Shown in pieces: positions 54,602 to 64,000 of a stretch of DNA of 64,000 bases. The notes under the pieces are model-generated. The model had not been told where the DNA came from. It ran no database searches and was given only the letters and a program-made list of their open reading frames with translations. The DNA lies in contig CAVPFC010000047.1 of the NCBI GenBank assembly GCA_963703605.1, positions 204,386-268,385 of the forward strand, in the 5' to 3' direction. Numbering within the stretch: the first letter of the stretch is position 1; the number at the start of each line of letters is the position of its first letter. A program made the translations under genes and the position numbers. Origin of the DNA: DASXKD01 sp963703605. Lineage in GTDB: Bacteria > Actinomycetota > Actinomycetes > Streptosporangiales > Streptosporangiaceae.

Positions 54602-56050
54602 TCAGGTCATGGGGCGGGTGGTCGGCGCGATGGGGGCCGGGAGCGCGGAGGAGCCCATCAGGTAGCCGTCCACGGCGGCCGCGGCCGACCGGCCCTCGGC
54701 GATCGCCCACACGATCAGCGACTGGCCCCGGCCCATGTCCCCGGCCACGAACACGCCCGGCACCGACGTCGCGAACGCGGCGTCCCGCGCCACGTTGCCG
54801 CGCGCGTCCATGGTCACGCCCAGGTCCTCGAGCAGCCCCGAGCGGTCCGCCCCGGTGAACCCCATGGCCAGCAGGACCAGGTCGCAGCGAAGCTCGCGTT
54901 CGGTATCCGGAATCGGTGTGAAGCCGCTCGCGGGCCCCTCCACCTCAGCCAGCCGCAGCGCCCGCACCCGCCCGCGTGAGTCGCCGAGGAACTCCTGCGT
55001 GGAGACCGCGTACACGCGGGATCCGCCTTCCTCGTGCGCGCTCGACACCCGGTAGATCATCGGGTACGTCGGCCAGGGCTGGCCCGCGGGCCGCGCGGAC
55101 GGCGGCCGCGGCATGATCTCCAGCTGGGTAACCGACGCGGCGCCTTGCCGGTGCGCAGTACCGAGGCAGTCGGCGCCGGTGTCGCCGCCGCCGATGATCA
55201 CCACGTGCCGCCCGCGGGCGGTCAGCGGCGGCTCGATCCCGAGGGTCACCGCGCGGTTCGAGGCCGGCAGGTAGTCCATGGCCTGGTAGACGCCGTCCAG
55301 CCCGGCGCCCGGCAGCGGCAGGCCGCGCGGCACGGTCGCGCCGCCGGCCAGCAGCACCGCGTCGAAACCGGCCAGCAGGTCAGCGGCGGGCACGTCCACG
55401 CCGGCGTTCACCCCGCACACGAACTCGGTGCCCTCGGCCCGCATCTGCTCCAGGCGGCGGTCCAGGTGCCGCTTCTCCATCTTGAACTCGGGGATGCCGA
55501 ACCGGAGCAGGCCGCCGGGCGCCTCCGCGCGCTCGTACACGGTCACCGCGTGCCCGGCCCGGGTGAGCTGCTGCGCGGCCGCCAGGCCGGCGGGCCCGGA
55601 GCCCACCACGGCCACTCGGCGCCCGGTGAGCGCGGCGGGCGGCTCGGGCCGGGTCCAGCCAAGGTCCCAGCCCCGGTCGGCGATCTCCACCTCCACCTGC
55701 TTGATCGTGACGGGATCGGCGTTGATGCCGAGCACGCAGGCGCTCTCGCACGGCGCCGGGCACAGCCGCCCGGTGAACTCGGGGAAGTTGTTGGTCGCGT
55801 GCAGCCGCCGCGCCGCCTCCGCCCAGTCCTTGCGCCACACCAGGTCGTTCCACTCCGGGATGAGGTTGCCCAGCGGGCAGCCGTTATGGCAGAACGGGAT
55901 GCCGCAGTCCATGCACCGCCCGGCCTGGAGCTCCAGCCGCCCGGTCCCGAACTCGGTGTAGACCTCGCGCCAGTCCCCGATCCGCACGTCCACCGGGCGC
56001 CGGACCGGGGTGACCCGCGGCGTGGTCAGGAAGCCCTTGGGGTCAGCCAT
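54602..56050 (-). CDS. gltD: Glutamate synthase, small subunit
   Basis: A 482-residue flavoprotein that feeds electrons from NADPH to GltB. The N-terminal Fe-S region has CMDCGIPFCHNGCPLGNLIPEWND and CPAPCESACVLG. FAD binding is VVGSGPAGLAAAQQLTRAG and NADPH binding is VVIIGGGDTGADCLG. The C-terminus has GVFVAGDMGRGQSLIVWAIAEGR. It follows gltB by nine bases, so the two are co-translated. Confidence 0.97.
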   Translation of the reverse strand: MADPKGFLTTPRVTPVRRPVDVRIGDWREVYTEFGTGRLELQAGRCMDCGIPFCHNGCPLGNLIPEWNDLVWRKDWAEAARRLHATNNFPEFTGRLCPAPCESACVLGINADPVTIKQVEVEIADRGWDLGWTRPEPPAALTGRRVAVVGSGPAGLAAAQQLTRAGHAVTVYERAEAPGGLLRFGIPEFKMEKRHLDRRLEQMRAEGTEFVCGVNAGVDVPAADLLAGFDAVLLAGGATVPRGLPLPGAGLDGVYQAMDYLPASNRAVTLGIEPPLTARGRHVVIIGGGDTGADCLGTAHRQGAASVTQLEIMPRPPSARPAGQPWPTYPMIYRVSSAHEEGGSRVYAVSTQEFLGDSRGRVRALRLAEVEGPASGFTPIPDTERELRCDLVLLAMGFTGADRSGLLEDLGVTMDARGNVARDAAFATSVPGVFVAGDMGRGQSLIVWAIAEGRSAAAAVDGYLMGSSALPAPIAPTTRPMT

Positions 56051-56059
56051 CGGCCCGCC

Positions 56060-60760
<4,701 letters not shown>

Positions 60761-60767
60761 GAGGTCT

Positions 60768-60816
60768 CCAATGTCGTCTCAACTCGCATGTGGGTGCGGA
60801 TTCGGGACGACATTGG
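60768..60816 (-). promoter_or_regulatory. 5' leader hairpin of gltB
   Basis: CCAATGTCGTC (60768-60778) and GACGACATTGG (60806-60816) form a perfect 11-bp inverted repeat with a 27-nt loop that contains CGCA-TGTGGG-TGCG. On the minus strand the 3' arm ends where the GGAG ribosome site of gltB begins, so it could affect translation. No known riboswitch class is recognised. The remaining spacer to trpA (60817-61167) holds no supported gene. Confidence 0.5.
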
Positions 60817-61140
60817 CCCTGCCGCGGCGGCATCTGCTGCGTGCGCAAGACCGCGCCACGCGGTAATCACCAGATTAAGCCACCTGCGCGTTTCTGCCCG
60901 CGTGGGGCGGGTGTTGAAACCCCTCAGGGGAGACCGATCCCGGTCAGCGGCCGGACCGAATCCGGTCCGTGAGCACAGGCCGGCGCCGCGCAGCGGCCGG
61001 CGGCCTAGAGTGCCCGGCTGTAGGGCGCTGGAATAGCGAGCGGCGGTCCCAGGCAATCCCTGGCAAGGCCGAGGAGGGAGCCAGCCTGGTTGGCTGGCGA
61101 CCGACGAGAACGCAGCCAGGGGCAGCCTGGGCGCCGCGAG

Positions 61141-61160
61141 CCCAGCAGCTCTGCTGCCGG
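61141..61160 (-). terminator. Hairpin after trpA
   Basis: CAGCAG and CTGCTG pair, extended by CCC/GGG with one mismatch, eight bases after the trpA stop. This may end the trp transcript before gltB. There is no U-tract. Confidence 0.4.
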
Positions 61161-61167
61161 GTGCTCT

Positions 61168-61977
61168 TTAGCCCGGCGCCCGGACCGGGCGGCGCACGCC
61201 CCCGGCCAGGTCCGCCGTCAGCTCGCGTACCCCGCGGACGCCGGCGGCCAGATCCGGCGCCTCCAGCAGCCGCTGGACGAACGCCGAGCCGACGATGACG
61301 CCGTCGGCGAAACCGGCGACCTCCGCGGCCTGGGTGCCGTCCCGCACGCCCAGGCCGACCGCCAGGGGCAGGTCCGTGCAGCCACGGGCCCGGCTCACCA
61401 GCTCCGCCGCCATGCCGCTGACCTGGTCCCGGGCGCCAGTGATGCCCATCAGCGACACCACGTACACGAAACCCCGGCACAGTTTGGTGATCAGCCCGAT
61501 GCGCTCGGTCGTGGAGCTCGGCGCGATCAGGAACACCCGGTCGAGGTCGTGGTCGTCGGAGGCGCGCAGCCACTCGCCTGCCTCTTCCGGGGTCAGGTCC
61601 GGGGTGATGAGCCCGCTGCCGCCGGCCGCGGCCAGGTCGGCGGCGAACCGGCTCACGCCGTAGTGGTCGACCGGGTTCCAGTAGGTCATCACGAGCACCG
61701 GCACCCCGGTGGCGGCCACCGCCTCGACGGTACGCAGCGTGTCGGTGACCCGGGCCCCGCCAACGAGCGCCTGGTGGACCGCCTCCTGGATGACCGGCCC
61801 GTCCATCAGCGGGTCGGTGTAGGGCAGCCCGATCTCGATCACGTCGGCCCCGGCCTCGGCCATGGCCTTCGCGGCCACGATCGCCCCGTCCACGGTGGGG
61901 AACCCGGTGGGCAGGTAGCCCACCAGCGCGGACCGGCCCTCGGCCGCTGCCTTCGCGAACGCGTCCCCGGCGCTCAC
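61168..61977 (-). CDS. trpA: Tryptophan synthase alpha subunit
   Basis: A 269-residue TIM-barrel enzyme that cleaves indole-3-glycerol phosphate. The catalytic Glu is in ADVIEIGLPYTDPLMDGPVIQ, with the Asp in DLTPEEAGEW and the phosphate loop GLGVRDGTQAAEVAGFADGVIVGSAFV. GTG at 61977 is the start, preceded by GAGGGAGG. The ribosome site is in the 3' arm of a hairpin shared with bioA. The gene follows trpB by about 76 bases. Confidence 0.96.
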   Translation of the reverse strand: MSAGDAFAKAAAEGRSALVGYLPTGFPTVDGAIVAAKAMAEAGADVIEIGLPYTDPLMDGPVIQEAVHQALVGGARVTDTLRTVEAVAATGVPVLVMTYWNPVDHYGVSRFAADLAAAGGSGLITPDLTPEEAGEWLRASDDHDLDRVFLIAPSSTTERIGLITKLCRGFVYVVSLMGITGARDQVSGMAAELVSRARGCTDLPLAVGLGVRDGTQAAEVAGFADGVIVGSAFVQRLLEAPDLAAGVRGVRELTADLAGGVRRPVRAPG

Positions 61978-61982
61978 TTGTC

Positions 61983-62019
61983 TGCCTCCCTCGCGGGCGC
62001 TTCGCTGGCTTCGGGAGGC
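61983..62019 (-). repeat. RBS-containing hairpin upstream of trpA (copy 2)
   Basis: GCCTCCC (minus strand, 62019-62013) and GGGAGGC (61990-61984) pair around a 22-nt loop GAAGCCAGCGAAGC then GCCCGCGA. The 3' arm is the trpA ribosome site. It is nearly the same as the element before bioA, minus 12 bases. Confidence 0.6.
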
Positions 62020-62053
62020 GGTCCTGTGCAGCCCCAGGCTGACGTGGGCGTCT

Positions 62054-63310
62054 TCACTGGGCCGCCGCGTCCAGGGCCTCGGCGGACAGGTGCCCGAACC
62101 AGCGCGAGGCGGTCGCGACATCCTTGTCCCCCCGCCCGGACAGGTTCACGACCAGCAGCGCATCCGGGCCCAGCTCGCGGCCCACCTGCAACGCCCCGGC
62201 CAGCGCGTGCGCCGACTCGATGGCCGGAATGATGCCCTCGGTCCGGCACAGCACCGAGAAGGCGGCCATCGCCTCCGCGTCGGTGATGGCCCGGTAGCTG
62301 GCCCGCCCGCTTCCGGCGAGCCACACGTGCTCGGGGCCGACCCCGGGGTAGTCCAGGCCCGCGGAGATCGAGTGGGTGGGCAGCGTCTGCCCATCGGAGT
62401 CCTGGAGCACCCGGGTGCGCATGCCGTGCAGCACCCCGTCCGAACCGCCCACCATGGTCGCGGCGTGCCTGCCGCTCTCCAGCCCGTCGCCGCCCGCCTC
62501 GCAGCCGATCAGCCGCACGGACTCATCCGGCAGGAATGCGTGGAAGATGCCGATCGCGTTCGACCCGCCGCCGACACAGGCGATCACCGCGTCCGGCAGC
62601 CGCCCCGTCAGCTCGAGCACCTGGGCCCGCGCCTCCACCCCGATGACGCGCTGGAAGTCGCGGACCATCGCCGGGTAGGGATGCGGCCCGCCCACGGAGC
62701 CGATGCAGTAGTGGGTGGTGGCGACCGTGCTGACCCAGTCGCGGAACGCCTCGTTCATGGCGTCCTTCAGGGTGCGGCTGCCGATCGTGACGGGAACGAC
62801 CTCGGCGCCGAGCATGCGCATCCGCGCCACGTTCAGCGCTTGCCGGTGGGTGTCCTCCTCGCCCATGTAGACGCAGCAGTCCAGGCCGAACAGCGCGGCC
62901 GCGGTCGCGGCGGCGACCCCGTGCTGCCCGGCCCCGGTCTCGGCGATCAGCCGGGCCTTGCCCATCCGTTTCGCCAGCAGCGCCTGGCCGAGCACGTTGT
63001 TGATCTTGTGCGAGCCGGTGTGCGCCAGGTCCTCGCGCTTGAGCAGCACCTCGCAGCCCGCCGCCGCGGAGAACCTGCGCGCCGGGGTGAGCAGCGTGGG
63101 CCGGGCGGCGTAGCCGCGCAGCAGCCCCTCGAGCTCGGCCTGGAACCCCGGGTCCGCCTTGGCGGCCTCGTAGTACGTCTCCAGCTCGTCCAGGGCGGAG
63201 ATGAGCGACTCAGGCACGAACCGCCCGCCATAGATGCCGAAATGCCCGCTGGCGTCGGGCACGGCCGCGGACGGGGCCACGCCAGACGCGGCCGGGGCGC
63301 CGGGGCTCAT
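62054..63310 (-). CDS. trpB: Tryptophan synthase beta subunit
   Basis: A 418-residue PLP enzyme joining indole and serine. The PLP Lys is in LAHTGSHKINNVLGQALLAKRMGK; the substrate region is IAETGAGQHGVA; the Gly-rich loop is VACVGGGSNAIGIFHAF in a slightly different form (IACVGGGSNAIG); the C-terminus has VNLSGRGDKDV. The ATG overlaps the trpC stop as ATGA. The N-terminus has about 20 variable residues before GHFGIYGGRFVPE. Confidence 0.97.
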   Translation of the reverse strand: MSPGAPAASGVAPSAAVPDASGHFGIYGGRFVPESLISALDELETYYEAAKADPGFQAELEGLLRGYAARPTLLTPARRFSAAAGCEVLLKREDLAHTGSHKINNVLGQALLAKRMGKARLIAETGAGQHGVAAATAAALFGLDCCVYMGEEDTHRQALNVARMRMLGAEVVPVTIGSRTLKDAMNEAFRDWVSTVATTHYCIGSVGGPHPYPAMVRDFQRVIGVEARAQVLELTGRLPDAVIACVGGGSNAIGIFHAFLPDESVRLIGCEAGGDGLESGRHAATMVGGSDGVLHGMRTRVLQDSDGQTLPTHSISAGLDYPGVGPEHVWLAGSGRASYRAITDAEAMAAFSVLCRTEGIIPAIESAHALAGALQVGRELGPDALLVVNLSGRGDKDVATASRWFGHLSAEALDAAAQ

Positions 63311-64000
63311 GGCCGGTCACCACGCAGGGCCGGGTGGGAGCCGGCGGTCACCAGGTCGGCCACGGCGGACCGGGGATCCTTGCCGGTAACCAGGCTCTCC
63401 CCCACCAGCACGGCATCCGCGCCCGCCGCGGCGCACTGGAAGAGGTCGCGCGGGCCCCGGATGCCTGATTCGGCGATCTTGACGATGTCGGCAGGGATGA
63501 GCGGAGCGAGGCGCTCGAACGCCTTGCGGTCCACCTCCAGCGTGGCCAGGTTGCGCGCGTTGACGCCGATGACCTTGGCCCCGGCGTCGGCCGCGCGGAC
63601 GACCTCGGCGTCGGTGTGCACCTCGACAAGCGGCACAAGGCCGATCGACATGGCCCGCTCCACCAGGGAGATCAGGGCGTTCTGCTCCAGCGCCGCCACG
63701 ATGAGCAGCACCATGTCCGCCCCGTGCGCCCGTGCCTCCCAGAGCTGGTAGGCGCTGATGATGAAGTCCTTGCGCAGCACCGGCACGGCGACGCATTCCC
63801 GGACGGCAACCAGATCCTCCAGGCTGCCGCCGAAGTACCGCGGCTCGGTGAGCACGCTGATGGCGCTGGCACCGCCCGCCTCGTAGTCGCGGGCGAGCGC
63901 GGCCGGGTCGGGGATCGCGGCCATCGCGCCCCGCGACGGGCTGGCCCGCTTCACCTCGGCGATCACGGCCACGTCCTGGCCCCGGAGCGCCGCCATCACG
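63307..64000 (-). CDS. trpC: Indole-3-glycerol phosphate synthase (5' end outside window)
   Basis: The visible 230 residues are most of a TIM-barrel IGP synthase. Catalytic-type motifs: AEVKRASPSRG (Lys), SVLTEPRYFGGS (Glu), VLRKDFIISAYQLWEARAHGADMVLL (Lys), GVNARNLATLEVD and AESGIRGPRD (Glu). About 40 N-terminal residues are missing because the gene runs off the end at 64000. It is the first visible gene of the trpC-trpB-trpA set. Confidence 0.95.
   Translation of the reverse strand, partial: VMAALRGQDVAVIAEVKRASPSRGAMAAIPDPAALARDYEAGGASAISVLTEPRYFGGSLEDLVAVRECVAVPVLRKDFIISAYQLWEARAHGADMVLLIVAALEQNALISLVERAMSIGLVPLVEVHTDAEVVRAADAGAKVIGVNARNLATLEVDRKAFERLAPLIPADIVKIAESGIRGPRDLFQCAAAGADAVLVGESLVTGKDPRSAVADLVTAGSHPALRGDRP

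Overview
The window is a very GC-rich bacterial chromosome segment from an actinobacterium. Evidence: GTG starts are common, several transcripts look leaderless, and the housekeeping order matches two blocks known from actinobacteria (pyrG-NUDIX-xerD-parA-scpA-scpB-rluB-cmk-der, and trpC-trpB-trpA, gltBD, pyk, pdtaR, polA, rpsA, coaE, uvrB). Repeat content and gene order suggest Streptosporangiales or a relative, but family-level placement cannot be fixed from the sequence alone.

Layout. 1-18 kb is accessory: a YceI protein with a MarR regulator and shared operators, a PaiB-like protein, an ArsR-ArsN1 fusion, a membrane GGDEF protein, a pair of tiny tandem hexapeptide ORFs, an MFS transporter, CtaG, a secreted trypsin-like protease, a MarR-controlled DHA2 efflux pump, an aldo/keto reductase, an RsbW-like ATPase, an XRE/NB-ARC/TPR regulator, a hydrolase with its TetR regulator, and an isolated bioA. 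18-31 kb is a co-directional minus-strand housekeeping run: der, cmk, tyrA, aroH, rluB, scpB, scpA, a small ribbon-helix-helix-like protein, parA, xerD, ald, NUDIX and pyrG, many joined by 4-nt stop/start overlaps. 31-41 kb holds a DMT-like membrane protein, a HAD phosphatase, uvrB, a truncated ISKra4-type element beside uvrB, a frameshifted DUF222/HNH gene and an orphan chemoreceptor. 41-54 kb carries coaE, rpsA, polA, a Tat-type secreted aldose epimerase, a PaaI thioesterase, a glycosyltransferase-like gene, pdtaR, a tRNA-Leu(CAA), a DUF5709 protein and pyk. 54-64 kb carries gltD, gltB, trpA, trpB and trpC (cut by the window edge).

Systems. The minus-strand genes supply chromosome segregation (ParA, ScpAB, XerD), aromatic amino-acid synthesis (AroH, TyrA, TrpABC), nitrogen assimilation (GltBD, Ald), nucleotide supply (PyrG, Cmk) and DNA repair and replication (UvrB, PolA).

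Most unusual observations: (i) two adjacent ORFs at 4693 and 4756 that encode the same six-residue peptide, each with its own ribosome site and with a synonymous codon difference; (ii) a well-folded tRNA-Leu(CAA) that lacks the long variable arm expected of leucine tRNAs; (iii) a dispersed palindromic repeat family, about ten copies, whose second hairpin changes sequence but keeps pairing, and one copy of which is translated as part of the GltB propeptide; (iv) a shared hairpin that contains the ribosome site of both bioA and trpA.
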